A DNA stretch of 62,000 bases, taken from positions 625,333,740 through 625,395,739 of the forward strand of contig NC_081415.1 of assembly GCF_030272615.1 (NCBI RefSeq), given 5' to 3'. Of the stretch, positions 1 through 13,049 are shown piece by piece (within the stretch, counting starts at the first letter, position 1; each line of letters starts with the position of its first letter). Both the position numbers and the translations under genes were made by a program. Below the pieces are notes generated by a model. It was not told the origin of the DNA and did not search any database. It saw only the letters and a program-made list of their open reading frames with translations. Source of the stretch: Cryptomeria japonica. Its lineage: Eukaryota > Streptophyta > Pinopsida > Cupressales > Cupressaceae.

Positions 1-3000
1 ATGGGAAAATTTAATATATATGATTTGGAAGGCTACAATCTACCCATCAGTAACAACTTTTCTTTCTCCCTAATGCATCTCTAGAGGCATAAAAGGTATA
101 AACAACAATTAAATAATTAGGACCAATTTTGGCAAGGATTGACAAAATCAACCAAGTATTATTTTTGAATACCACACTGTTGCAATTACATTATGATAAA
201 GACTTGATTTTGGTGAAGAATTAATGGATGTTGTCAACATCTATAAGATTCAAGCCAATAAGCTCATTCTCCAATTGAAATCCCCTTAAATTATCTTGTT
301 TCCCAATCAAGGGCTCTAATTGAGTTTATATCTTAATGGGGTGTAGTGAAAAACTCAATGTGAAAGAGAAGATCTAATGATATAAGTATGCATATAATGT
401 CTCAAAATCCTTATTACATCTATTAAACCTATTTCTCTTCTTGGCAATACCCATAGGCTCAAGCTTTGTAACCATGGTTAATCTGTACAACCCCCATTTC
501 CATAGATGAATCCATTTGTTTTTTTAAACCATTAGAGTTAAACAAAGTGATGGGAGAGATATGGTTTGGATCAATGATGAAAATTAACAAAAATAAACTA
601 ACAAAGCAATATAGACCCTTTCAGTACAAAAAAATCCTTGATCTATAAAAAAGGAACTTGATATGCATATTTCTAAGGAAAGAACTTACAATTTTTTTGA
701 GATATGATGGAAATAATAGATACCTAGTATATATTATAGAATAAACAAGCCTAAGATTTGTGTGGATGAGCAAACCCATTTTTCAATGCCACAATGATCA
801 CAAAAAATAGAGTCTAGATGTGAAAGTTATGGCCCTCCAAGTGCAAACAAATAGATATGACTTCAAAGGCCTCTAGAATGCACCAAGATAAAAATTTACA
901 AAAATCACCTCCACCAATAGATTGGGCTTGGAACCACCTTTCCAACAATCTATGAATTAGAAAAATTAAAGATCAAATTCACAATTTATATCTAATTTAG
1001 TAAAACTTATCCTATCTACTACTCAAATAACATTGAGGCTTAAAAAATTGCCTCTATTCTTGTAGAGAACTAGGGGATAATTGATTCGAGAGATAGTGAG
1101 GTGGCATGCCTAGCAACAACAGAGCATTTGCTAGGCAAGGATTGGGCATAGACAACATACTAGTTAGGCATGGGTAAGGCCATAGTGGTAGGGAGGCAAT
1201 GATCTAACTAGCAAAAAAAGGGAATATTTTTAATGAATATTCAAAGATACACCAACAACCAAATGATGACATCAACAACCCACACAAACATGTCAGCACA
1301 CTACATAAATGCACCAATAGTCATACATGTGATAAAAAATTACACAAAGCATCCAAAAAATTATGGAGTCCTATATATAACATTAATGTCCCTATATATG
1401 GTTGTATAGATCTATACTGTTTTACATATTTTGATCTTAATTAACGTGAATCCCAATAAATTGCCCCAAAATTAAAGTTTCAAATTTCCACAAACAAAAA
1501 TTGTTCCTTAGGCTTTTTGTTTCTACAAAATTGATGGCGAGGTGTTTTTTATCTTGAGATTTATTGAATTTTTTCTCAACCCTAGTGGTACTTGCCTTAG
1601 ATCTTGTGCCCTCAAAAACCCATAAAATTAACTACTAGTATTTTGATAACACAACAACCAATGTATAGGTTTTGAGATACTCTAAATAGAATGACATAAT
1701 TTTGTATGAGTCCAAACAACACCAATATATTCTCAAGGTTGTATCTCTCAGTATTTGAATATGAATATATACATTTGGATCCTTAATACCATGTAGGAGT
1801 TATTGATTCAACCCCACAAGCTCACTAAACACCTGCAAGCAAACCACCTATCACAAATGAAGAACAAGAAAGATTTATTTGTAAAACAACTTGAGGATTA
1901 TATTGATGCATAAAAGATTATGAATCACAATGAAATATGAATCCTTATAGAAAGGATAAAGCAACCTTAGAGGAAGAATAAATTAGCTAATGACAAGTTT
2001 CTACATCATATTTAATAGATAACATGAGTTATTTTTAGCCCAATCAAATAAAACAAATTGTGTACTCCTAAGTTTATCTTAAGGAATAAAATAATAAGAG
2101 ACCTAATTAGATAATTAATTAGGTGATATCCTAAGTACACTAACAAAAGGGTGGGAATGCTAAATTTTGATTGTTGAGGTTTGTGATGAGTGATAATTGC
2201 ATGTAAAACTCTAAAATTTTAATCTGCAGCAAGCTAAAACAAAGGAATTGGACTAGGAGGTGCAACAACAAAGGAAAGTATGACATCCCCCCCCCCAAAA
2301 AAAATGATAATAGAGGCATGTCGATAAGGGAAACTCTTCTATTTTGACCATATACACATACTTAAAACCTTCGTCATTCATTCATACTTAGAACCCTTGG
2401 GATACTTAGGTTGATTCTTGGGAGATGAAGGGAAAGACCTACATGCAAAATGGGAACAAGGAAAATATTAGAGTAAAAAAAAAGAGAATTTTGGTTTGTT
2501 ACATAAATTATAGGGAAATAAGGTGTGATATATTTTGACAGATGTGGATCCTTTCATGCCCCTAAAAATGGTCTAGATTTTTTTCTCCAAAATAATTTGA
2601 GTTTTATATAGATGCATAGGTTTTTACCTCATGGACTAAATGGAAAGGTCTATTTTTGTCCATAAATATCATCTATAAGGCTTCATCCCTAAAACCCTCA
2701 TAAAATGAGACTAAATAAATATGCATTTGGCAAATCACCATAAAAATATAGATCTACAAATACACCTAAAATTTTAAAATGCCTTCACAAAAAAATGAAA
2801 AAAGATTCCTTTACTAAACTTAGTTTTAAATAATCTACAAATCAATCAACCTTGAGTTATGATAAAGCATGTAATCTGATCTTGATATAATGGATATAAC
2901 AAAAATTAAAATACATTTCCAAACATAACTTTTAAATTGTTATTCGAAATAATAACTTCTTAATTGCATTAGAAGTTTCAAACAATGAAATATGAACTAC

Positions 3001-4726
3001 GTTTATCTTAGAATTTAATATATTGATATTGAGAGTCACAAGTTTGATCTTGAGTACTATGAATTTAATCTTCGACATGGATTTGAACTAACAAAGTGTA
3101 GACTTTTAATACCTATATGTCTTCTCTGTAATGTATGTACAATCTTGTAAAGATGGGATAATTATAAAAAAATGAATGGAAGTTCTTGATTTGCAAGGAT
3201 CAAGTTTTCTTAGGCTATACCTCTAAACCAACCTTATTTGTGACTTTAATAAAAGATTGAAAGATATCATACATAAATTTGTATATGTGTGTATGTGTAT
3301 GTACACGCACACATATGATACAAATCAAACTCTTTTATCCCTTTAGTAATTGAATTGTGCTCTAATGATTTCTCATTGATATTTCTTATTTTCAACATAT
3401 ATTCTACAAATAAATTAATGACACATCGGATGTATTTAAATATTATAATGTAGCAGCATGTTGCATAAATGTGTTAAGTTAGTTTGTAATGGCTGGTAGG
3501 AAAAGGTGAGAAAGATTGAATTTAAATTTAAATATTTAAATTTCAAGTTTGTTCTCACACACCTCAAGACTAGGATGATTTTAATTGGTGCAAAATTGAA
3601 TATTAGGGTAAAAATACCAATTTCAATCAATGGAATGAATATATAGAAATGTGTGTAAATTAAGATACAACAGTGAGATATCGATCAAAAAAAAGATACA
3701 ACATTGAGAGGGAAAAACAAATATTTATATAGAATATTATAATTGAGAATAAATAAATAAAAATAAAGATTTCTAAAAGGGTTGTGCTCAAATGGAAACA
3801 CCATAGAGTTCTCAAGATGGATATCAAAGTTTGAATCCCTATAGTGACACCTAATGGTGGAATTTCAAGTGGTGGCTCTTGGGCTTCCATCATGTCTTCT
3901 ATGTTGATTTAAGTTGAATATGTGGCTACTATGTTTAAGACGTTGAATAAAGTGGGTTTTTTTCTACAAGAGGATTTCCATCTTAAGAATTGAAATAAAT
4001 GGATAAATAAAGACTATGAGTCAAAATTAATACAAAAAACCACTTATATATGTGTATTTAAATTATTGTTATATTTTAATTTAAAGAAGTCAACTTTTCT
4101 ACTCTCATGCAATTATGGTGTTCCAACCAAATGGACTATTTTTTAATATTAAACAAGATAAAAAAAAGGATTAAATGAAAACAACCAATAGAAAATGAGG
4201 TTTTAGATTAAGTCACATCAACTAAAAATTTATGTAAATATATCTAGCTTTTAGAGTTGGAAGTCATAAAAAATTTAAAAATAATCTACAATATTTTTAT
4301 CAATGCTAAGAGTAAAATTTTATTTTACATATGTCTAGTAATAAAATGAATATAAAAATATTTATTTTTAGTATTTGTATCATAGATATGAAAGGTCCAC
4401 CTATATCTCACCCAAAATCTAACATCACTCCAACCTACCAGTATCTAATGTCACCTAACACAAGGAAGGAACCCCTAAATCACATTATTTACCGACCCCT
4501 ATAAGTATGTGGCCCTCACATACACCTCAAATAATAATAAAAAAATGTACATCTATGGAATTATTGGACACTTGTAATTGAAGGACAATATGTTATAAAT
4601 AAATGTAAGTTGTCTTTAAATTTGAGCTACATCTATATGCTAAAAATGTTAGAATCACTGAATTGTTATTTATGAGAATTTATATTTTTAAAAGAGATAT
4701 CACAAGTTCAAACATTGTAATAAAAA
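1..4726. other. AT-rich sequence without a recognisable gene
   Basis: No frame over about 80 codons and no conserved protein motif is visible. There are scattered homopolymers (a C run followed by an A run near 2287-2302) and a short purine/pyrimidine-alternating GT/CA patch near 3285-3318. It abuts the left TSD of the LINE, so its right end was continuous with 32770 onward before the LINE inserted. It may therefore include the outer part of the LTR of the deleted Ty3/gypsy element on the right, but I cannot place that LTR's end. Confidence 0.6.
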
Positions 4727-4739
4727 CACAATATGTACT
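4727..4739. repeat. 13-bp target-site duplication of the LINE, left copy
   Basis: CACAATATGTACT here is repeated exactly at 32757-32769. The pair brackets a minus-strand LINE with an A-run at this end, as expected for target-primed reverse transcription. Confidence 0.85.
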
Positions 4740-4782
4740 CTTTTTTAATATTATATATAAGGAGATAACAATTACAAAAAGA

Positions 4783-5119
4783 TCATAGTGTTGAATAAAT
4801 TATGTTGTCTTCTATGCTAAATTGACTTCTATACACTAGACTATAGAATAGAGTATCTGTTGTATACTTCCATAGAGGTAGGATGCTATACATATTAATT
4901 ATAATCATAGCTAAATATACACCAAAAATTACCAAAAAAGTCATCATGAACAACCAACTAGGAATCAAGAAAGTGACTAGAGATCCATCCAGGTTGTCCA
5001 CCCTAGAGGTCCCTCCATCCAAACTATCCTCTTGTCCTCTCTCATCTACACCAACTGAGCAACTTGTTCTCTAACTGCCTCTTTGTTTCTCTGGATTTCA
5101 TCTATGAGAGCATCAAGTG
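4783..5119 (-). pseudogene. LINE ORF2 C-terminal end, with a predicted membrane segment
   Basis: This is the 3' end of the LINE ORF2, cut off from the rest by the Tat element. Reading across the insertion (25502 to 5119), the frame stays open for about 25 codons with a basic/acidic helix-like stretch (DEIQRNKEAVREQ). A single-base indel near 5055 then moves the frame, and the protein continues to the stop at 4783. Around 4980-4880 it encodes a long hydrophobic run (SWLFMMTFLVIFGVYLAMII), which looks like a transmembrane helix. This tail lies about 110 residues beyond the zf-RVT and is not part of the usual L1 ORF2 plan I know. The assignment to the LINE rests on frame continuity, the TSD beyond it and the nearby A-run. 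Its function is unknown. Confidence 0.7.
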
Positions 5120-5124
5120 CATTC
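5120..5124. repeat. 5-bp target-site duplication of the Tat element, left copy
   Basis: CATTC immediately precedes the TGTT end of the left LTR. The same CATTC follows the right LTR at 25497-25501. Confidence 0.9.
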
Positions 5125-5955
5125 TGTTGTCTTCAAAATATGATTCCCTTTAACATCCTTAAAATAATATGGTTTAAAGCTTGGTGCAGAAGAGACATCA
5201 AAGATAAGGAAATTCTGAAGACAACATATGACAAGGTTTGATTAGACCTTCTACACTTCGGTCTTACTCAGAGCCCAGGTGGGTATACCTTTGTGAATTA
5301 AATTCACGCTTTCAAACATAAACCCACAACAAACCAGTCCAGAAAACTAGTGGGTCTATTCACCTTGAAATCAACTGAAAACAAAGAATGGAAATTGTAC
5401 TTAAGTTCAGCATTTTGATCAACAAAGCATGCAATAAACAACTTCAATTAATACCAGTGCCTTATCCAAGGTCACAGATTCATCTAAACTCAAATAAGAC
5501 TCCTCAAAAAAAACATCTTTATGCTTCCCGTCGGCTTGGTTTCTATCAATCCTTGTATATGCCTGACACTTACAAGAATTCAAGCATTCTAAACTAAGAT
5601 ATGGTCATCAAAATTCAAAGTTCCTTCTAGAGAGTTTACTGGTATGAGTGATCCCCACCTCTTTAATTTCCCTCCTAAAGAGAAAAGCTAACGAACACGT
5701 CTACTAAAATTACTTTGCAATTCCATTCAAACAGAACAACCCTGGATTATTCAAAATGAAAACAGTAAACAAATTTGTGAACAAACTTGAAGACAACATA
5801 GAGCTTTACTCAAAACCGATGGTCTGTATATTGATATTTAGTTCAAAAAATATTACAAGAAATCTTGATTCTCCATTAAACTTAGAAAAGCTTAGATAAA
5901 TTTCTACAGTGTTTTCTTACAATTTTTGTGATCTCTTTTCCTCTAGTCCTGGTAT

Positions 5956-5964
5956 CCATTTATA
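5956..5964 (-). promoter_or_regulatory. TATA box in the 3' LTR (TATAAATGG)
   Basis: Minus-strand TATAAATGG, conserved at 19727-19735 in the 5' LTR. It lies about 100 bp after the LTR reading frame ends and about 830 bp before the LTR end. If it is the transcription start signal, the LTR reading frame is in U3. Sequence-only prediction. Confidence 0.5.
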
Positions 5965-6060
5965 ACAACATGGATTCACAAAGCTTTGGACTTCTCGAGG
6001 AGAGTTTGTTACAATCATTTCTTTCAGAGTAAAGAGGTTACAAGCTTTTCGCAAAAGCAA

Positions 6061-9000
6061 TTACAAACTCTTTTCAGCCTCTGTAGTTTCTTCAACAGTT
6101 TGTTCGGTTGCAACCTCTTCTATCTTTTCAAGGGTGCTCTCCAACTACTCTGGATCATGGGTGGAATATTTAATTGTCCACTCATTATACACTTCTTCTG
6201 TCGGCCATGAGAAATTAATCGCCTTATCTTTAGTCTTAGTCAACCTTTTCCAAGAATTTCTTATTCTGTTGACTTTTGAAATGAGAAAAGCATAATGCGA
6301 CTTAATTTTCTCTATCTCTTGTATTGTCACAACAAAGAAAGAAGCATCATCAACATCAATAATTCCTTTAACTCTTACTGACAATTTAGCTTCTATCTCC
6401 TTGAGCCACATTTGTTTGTCTTTTAACTGATCCGGGCTAGCAAAAACTCCTGGGAGCAACTCAAAACCTTGGTCAGTGTATTCCTTCTTGCACAAATTGA
6501 CTTTTCTATCCACATTATCCACCTCTACTGCTAATTGAATTAAGATTTTAGCGACATCAGAAGTGGATTTAATGATGGGATTGGCCCTTGCTTCATCGCA
6601 GGATACACACATAAACTCTAAATCTTGCTCCCTAGGCCTCCATCTGTCAAAAATAGGTGTCAAAATGGCCTTGTCTCTCCTGAGCTCATTCCATATTTCC
6701 ATAATTTTACCTACATTGTTGTAGAGGAATAAGGCATTTATTATATCTGCAAAACGGAAAATTGTAACCCTTACTCTCTCGTAATACTTCTTTGCATACA
6801 AGGCCTGAGCCTGTTTCAAATTTTCTAATTCTTGGGGAGTGATTTCAATCATTTGAGAGCTGGAGATGGTGGAAACTCAATGATAGGGCTAGTAGGTGGA
6901 GGTGTTACAGGAGAAGAGGAGATCATCAGTATTAAAGACTCACCTTGATGGTATTGTCCAGTCAACTGGCTCTGCAGCTTGGCAATGATGCTATCCTTAC
7001 CTCTTATCTCCTCCTTGGCACTGTTATAGGCCTTTAAAACTGTTTCCAACTTGATTTGGAGGGCCTCTTTCTCTTTGGCTTCCTTCTCTTCTACTACAAC
7101 ACTGAATTTTGTAGTCTCTAACACAGTGCTAGCAGCCTCCACTACCCCTGTACTCTACACTCTCTTCACCATCATTCCACAAAGGTAACTTGACCCTGGG
7201 GTGTCTTTGCTTTTCTTACTCTCATTTCTCTTGAGAGACCACATGACAAGTGTAGCATTGTCCTTATTGAAAGTAACCCCCTCCATAGGTTTAGTTTCTT
7301 TTCTTACTGCATGTAATACCAGGGCATCTGCAATATCCCATTCGAGTAATATAAGCACTCCAGCTTGTGCTACCATGTCTCTTCCCTACTCAGGGTGATG
7401 GTTTTGAATTCTTCCATCATCTCTTGCTTTATTTCCTCTTCAACCAGGGCTAGATCCTTATTGGGCTTCTCAGCCTTTCTTGTTTCACATCTAGCATTAT
7501 ATATATCTATGTGTTGTTTCCATATAAACTGCATAAATGCTTCTGATGTGACAAAATTGTTATTAGCTAGAAAGGCACTACTTGCCTGCTTTATTTCAGG
7601 ATCCCACTCCTGGCCTTTAAGTTCAGTGGAGGTAATATCCATTCCAGTAGGAATGGGTTCTTCCAGCGTCCCTTCCTCTACTTCATCATAGGTGTATGCA
7701 ATTTCCCCTAGACTACCCAATTGTATGAGTTGCTCAGCTGCTGCTTGCTCATTTCCTATATGGATAGGGGATTGGGATGGGGAATACAAAGGTGTGTCTG
7801 ATTTTATTTCTTTCCCCACCCTTTGCTTCTTTGGGCTTTCTTGGATGTCGATGACATCTTGTATCTTCCTCTTTCCTTTAGAGGTAGAGGGCTCCCCTGT
7901 TGTAGGCACCAACACATTATAACCTGATTTCTTATGCAGTGTGTAATCACCAGAAGGGATTGGCCTACTAGAAGCTGACCTACTAAGGATCATTCTGGCT
8001 TTCTCAGGGTTGCTCTTAATTACAGCTTCCCTTTTCTCCTTCAATGTCTTCATGACATCTTCAAAACAAACAATCAAAAACTTTATTTTCTCTTCTAGTG
8101 GGAAAAAGCTAGACAATGGGTCATAGCTAGCATCAAACTGATGCACAAAATCCAAGGATTTCTTATAAGCCACCCACTTTTTTTTCCTTAGCTCCTGCTC
8201 ATCAAGATCAAATTCATTTCTGATGAGGTCTTCAGGAAACTGGAATTGACGAGGCCTACCTCTGCATGCTACCTTCTTCCTAAACATACCATTGAAGAAG
8301 TCCTCTGGATTGGCACACCTGGACACTGCAGTGGATAAATGATAAGGTTTGAGGAAATCCTCAAAGCATTTCCAGCCTCCCTTTGTTATTACAAATTGGT
8401 GGGCTATGGTAGCTGGAGGGAAATTAGTCCCTTTACACCTGCCTGTCAACTCTGCTTCTTGTAAGCCACCAATTTATCTAAGGATCTCTGCGATTCCCAC
8501 TTTGAGAGGGACCTGGTAGGGTAACAAAAATGGGGTGCCCCTGAAACCAAAAACTCTGAAAACTGTGGAAACTGGATATAAATAAATGTCACCCTAGTTA
8601 TGAACAATGTTTATGTTTTCTGCGAATTCTTTTGGTCTTATGAATTCCGAAAGAACCTTGGGGATTCTTGGGTTATCAGAGCAGAGGAGAGTCCTTATTT
8701 TGGATGCAAAATATTTATCAAACTTCAGAAAATTGGCATCCTCTCTATCCCATGACAACACAGTACTCCATAATTGTACTAGCACTTTTTCTCCTTCCTT
8801 CTCCTTAACCAAGTCTAATCCACTGGCAAAGTAATCACCACCTTTGAAGAGAAAAAGATGCATTAGGAGTGAGTACCATCTGAAAGGCCTGTCCACCTTT
8901 CCATTCTTGATTCCTATCAACCCTCCATGGATAGCATCAGCAATAAAAGAGGCATAATCAAATGTGATTGCAAGAGAAGGATTCAAAATCTGGGCAATCA

Positions 9001-9691
9001 TCAACAAGTAATGATTTGGCATATTTGCCTCAACATCTTCTCCCAAAACTTGGCAAAGTGCCCAATACATTCCTTTAGCCCTCAAGGTGAACATACTTAA
9101 TGAGAAGGGCTCTTGTCTGTTGGGTCCTACAACTGTTAACCCTCCTATTTTCACAAAAATTTCCTTAAGAGGCCCATTCCTAAGATGATTCCTCTATGCA
9201 CCGTAAATTTGGGCTAGTGATGTGAAGTTTATTGGTTCTAGAAAGTTTGTAAACTCATTAAGCCCAAATGTTGTCCTAAACTCTTAAGCATTAATTTCCA
9301 CAAGGGTTTTCCCATTTACATCTCGAATGCTTCTTGTGACTGGATCATAGTTGAACGCAATTTGGGTTAGCAAATCTGTGTCCATGAATACTCCTGGGAC
9401 AACTAACTTCCCAACATCTAATTCCCAGATACTGTTTTGGTGGGCAGGACAATTTCTCATTCTGAATCCCACTTTAAACAACCCCAACCCAGACAGTCCA
9501 ACTTGTGGGTCTCTCAACCAATTACCCTTGTCATATAATCGTTCTCCTATCTTTAGACAGGGAGCCTTGGGCACTAACTCTTTTGCCTTTGATGCCTGAT
9601 TAGTTGACAACGTCAATTGTTCTAAAAAATCATCACAAACACTCCTCTCTGAATAGTTAACCTTACCAGAAAATTCTCTTTTAGGAGCCAT
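6061..9691 (-). pseudogene. LTR-encoded protein of unknown function (3' LTR copy, broken)
   Basis: Same protein as 19832-23473. It starts at the ATG of MAPKRE (9691) and runs to the stop at 6061. Breaks seen here: TAG near 9286, stops near 8594 and 8450, a 1-base deletion near 7396 relative to the other LTR, the shared TAG at 7155, a 10-bp deletion near 6858 between GCT repeats, and AAG to TAG at 6145. The protein has an N-terminal globular part with no motif I recognise. A basic stretch (PKKQRVGKE) looks like a nuclear localisation signal. The charged C-terminal third is Glu/Lys-rich and looks coiled-coil. It reads in the same direction as gag-pol. I do not recognise the family and assign no function. 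Confidence 0.75.
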
Positions 9692-10159
9692 TTTGAAAAT
9701 GCAAGAAATAAATGCCACTCTTAAACAACTCTGTGAAGAATCAATTATCTAATTTAGAACACTGCACAAGAATTGCTACACAAAAAATACGAGAGAACCT
9801 GTTCTTTGCTTGAAGGAATTTTCTCTGCAACTGAACCGTCTTGCTCTGTATCTGAGGAAAATAACTCTGCGTCTGCTCTTTTGCAAAATCCTTTAAAAGA
9901 TATCTTTACCCGGTTGTTAGGAAATCAAATATTTGTACTCAGGGCCTTAAGTATAACATTGATTCCGCATGCTTCGGCCATCCCTTCAAAATTGAATTCA
10001 TACAAGAATTCATATTTTTCGCTCCAACGGGTCACAACATTCCTGCAAGTGTTTCATTCTGCTCTTTCGCAACTTTGTGAAGCATAACTATCTGGCAGCT
10101 TGGTCCTGCAAAATAACGCCAACCGTTCGATCAAAAGAAACTTGATCGAGCGTTAGGTT

Positions 10160-11390
10160 AGTTGACGGCTTTGGCTTTACTATGGGTCCCTCTTTTCTAT
10201 TGGCTACATGATACCACATGGCGTCCAACCATTGGCCTTGAAATTCCCTTCACATTCCACTTGATTCTGGCCACGTGTCTTTCTTTCATACCACCGGTTC
10301 CACCTTGGCGGGCCCACACTTTCTTCTTAGACCACATGTCATCATGACACGTGGATGGCTCACATTCACTCTCACTATTTTGCAGGGTATAAAGGACGTG
10401 CATCTTACCCTTGCGAAATAGCGTGGGCCGTTAGATAAACACTCAAGTTGATCTGCTTTTAACCGCCTGAAAAAGCTCTCAGGAGGGGTGGGCCCGCTGA
10501 CTCATCGTGAACACCTAGTGCCTAGTCACTTTTGGAGATGACTTGTCACTTTGTTACACGCCAAAAGGAAACCATGGGGCCCCACTTTTCCTCTTAACCA
10601 CTATATCCTCCAGGTCATCATCATGACACGTGGATGGCTCTCGTGCACTCTCGCTATTTCGCGGGGTATAAAGGACGTACATCTTACCCTTGTGAAATAG
10701 CGCGGGTTGTCGGATCATCACTCAAGTTGATCTACTTTTAACTTCCTGAAAAGGCTCTTAGGAGGGGTGGGCCCACTAATCATCGTGAACACCTGGTGCC
10801 TAGTCACTTTCAGAGCTGACTTGGCACTCTGTTATACGCCAAAAGGAACCCACGGGGCCCCACTGTCTTCTTAACATCCAGGTCATCATCATGACACGTG
10901 GACGGCTCTCATGCACTCTCACTATTTTGTGGGGTATAAAGGACATGCATCTTACCCTTGTGAAATAGCACGGGCCGTCGGATCATCGCTCAAGTTGATC
11001 AGCTTTTAACCGCCTAAAAAGGCTCTCAAGAGGGGTGGGCCCACTGACTCATCGTGAACACCTGGCGCCTAGTCACTTACGAAGCTGACTTGTGACTCTA
11101 TTACATGCCAAAAGGAAACCACGAGGCTCCAGTAAGTTATTAACAGATGTACCCGCCAAGTCATCTCCACCTACGGCCTGACTCACCTCTGGGGCCCGCC
11201 TTTTTAGCCTATAATCCTGACCCATTGACTATGGTGACTTGTGCCATGTGCCACCAACTTAGTCGCTATCAACTACTAGCTGGACTGTCTATGTGGCATG
11301 CCATGTGTTTTTTGCAACTTCGCTAGTTTTAAACTATGCGCAACTTCACCTAGCGAAATAGCGCGAGCCGTGGATCCATCCGTGAGATGC
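10160..11390. repeat. Tandem repeats of about 270-280 bp with TATA-containing hairpins, 3' LTR
   Basis: Three units are marked by GGGTATAAAGGAC at about 10385, 10665 and 10932 (spacing about 280 and 267). Each has an inverted repeat, CGCTATTTCGC and GCGAAATAGCG (best-preserved forms), flanking the TATAAA on the plus strand, that is, antisense to gag-pol. A fourth partial copy of the GCGAAATAGCG arm is near 11357. GC content is clearly higher than the surroundings. Probably an enhancer/promoter zone of U3; the role is inferred. Confidence 0.75.
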
Positions 11391-11713
11391 GCACTAGTTA
11401 CTGGGCCCGACAACTTTTAGAAGAAAAACATATAAGGCATAATTTTTTTGATTAATTAACATAACCGCCTAGGCAAACAATAAGGGGGGACACTTCCTAT
11501 GACCCCATGACCCATTACTTAAGTGAATAAAGTAACGAAAGATTAGAAACCAGAGGGTTTAAAATGAAAACAAGAGGACCCAAAATCAAAAACCCTTAAA
11601 CCCTTGAGGTCTAGAACAAAGCTAAAGAATTTGGAACGACATCCTATTCAAAAATTCAACAAACCATAGCCAATCATGGGAAAAGAGAAGCCCATTTTTA
11701 ATCAGTGATAACA

Positions 11714-11858
11714 GCGGCTCTGACTGGGGATGGTTGATCGCAAGGTCAACACAAAAAAACTCAGAAACTCTGGAGAAACAGACCAAAACACAGACCAAAG
11801 TAGAAAAGCAGGAAAGAAACAAAATATGTACAAACAAAGGACCTACCATGCATGGACA
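11714..11858 (-). other. 3' untranslated internal region, no clear polypurine tract
   Basis: Between the INT stop and the 3' LTR. On the element strand the bases touching the LTR are mixed (ccccagtcagagccgc), not polypurine. On the opposite strand the same bases read GCGGCTCTGACTGGGGA, which resembles the element's own PBS. Confidence 0.5.
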
Positions 11859-12965
11859 TTAAGAGAAATAATGCTTTAGGAATTGTCCATGCACTAGAAA
11901 TTCCTGCATTTCATCATCCATATTCTTCAAAAAATATGAATCCTTACCATTTAAGTCACAAACCACAAAAGGGCCAATCCATAGTGATTCAAATTTCTTA
12001 TGCTTTTCCTTATCCTGTCCTTTTGCATTCCACTAAAGAACCATGTCATCAATTCGAAACTTCCTTAGTGATGTCCTTTTATCAAAAAGATACTTTGACT
12101 GCAACTCGATCTTCTAATTCCTCTTATGGGCAGAAGCCCTAAGCTCCTCTATTTCTACAATTTGGATCATTCTGTTTTCCATTGGTTCAGATACCTCCAT
12201 GTCTTCATTATACAAAAACTTATACACTGGAAGAAGGTTATTTACTGGAAGTCTAGCTTGGGCACCATAAACTAATTCAAAAGGTGACATCCCAATAGAT
12301 TTTTTAACTATTATTCTATCTACCCACAAAGCTAACTTCAACTTTTGATCCCAAGACCTTTTATTCTCCTCTAGAATTTTCTTGATGATATTCAGCAGGC
12401 TTTTATTGGTGGATTCTGCTTGTCCATTCCCCTGAGGGTGATAAGGTGAAGAGTATGACATGAGTATACCATGACTAGTACAAAAGCCTACAAATTCTTC
12501 TAATCTGAAACACATGGCATTATCCATCACCAATTTTGCAGGTGTCCCAAATCTAGTTATAATATTATCCATCAGGAAATCAATAACAATTTTACTAGTA
12601 GCTCTTCTTGTAGGGATGGCTTCTATCCATTTGGTGAAATAATTAGTGGCCACTATAATCCATCCATGACCTCTCCCTAACTTCTCAACAATTTTTCCAA
12701 TAAAATCAATACCCCACTGGACAAAAGGAGCTTCTACAGAGACTAGATTTAGGGGTAAGGCTCCTTCATACTTGAGCTTGAATGAGAATCTTTGACATGG
12801 ATCACACCTCTGAACATATGCATGGGTATCTTTAAATAAGGTGGGCCAATAATACCCAGCCCGTATTATCTTGCCAGCAGTAGTCTTAGCAGAATAGTGA
12901 CCTCCACATACTCCATCATGCATTTCAGTCAACACCTGTTTAGCTTGAAATTCATCCAAACACAT
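11859..12965 (-). pseudogene. Ty3/gypsy integrase (Tat element)
   Basis: Integrase inserts the cDNA into the host genome. The N-terminal HHCC zinc finger is visible (MHDGVCGGH then CDPCQRF). The catalytic core follows, with WGIDFIGK, VMDNAMCF and a later E in the PQGNGQAES region, consistent with the D,D-35-E triad. The long frame stops at 12114, but after frameshifts the C-terminal DNA-binding part continues (DKRTSLRKFRIDDMVL, then FESLWIGPF) to a stop at 11859. No chromodomain is seen, as expected for Tat rather than chromoviruses. It is in the same frame as the RNase H piece upstream, separated by a stop at 13050. Not functional as it stands. Confidence 0.9.
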
Positions 12966-13049
12966 TAGTAACTCTCCATCTCTTTTTCTCTAGAAAAGAT
13001 CACCCTAAATGAGCACATATTTTTGGGACTTGAGTTTCAGAGTTCTTTT

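Larger units (their letters stand above)
5125..11713 (-). repeat. 3' LTR of the Tat element, 6.59 kb
   Basis: Direct repeat of 18896-25496, from TGTTGTCTTC at the left to GTGATAACA at the right. In element orientation it holds a GC-richer promoter-like zone with three tandem repeats (about 11390-10160), an open reading frame of about 1,210 codons (9691-6061, decayed), a TATA box (5956-5964) and about 830 bp of R-U5. A 6.6-kb LTR is very long; most plant LTRs are a few hundred bases to 2 kb, with Ogre-type LTRs near 5 kb. Confidence 0.93.

Noticed and set aside
3436-3893. Two short minus-strand hydrophobic frames
   Set aside because: AT-rich DNA gives Phe/Ile/Leu-rich chance frames. There is no motif, splice pattern or conserved neighbour.
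7201-7922. Plus-strand frames opposite the LTR reading frame
   Set aside because: They are shadows of the minus-strand protein. The minus frame is collinear in both LTRs and far longer.
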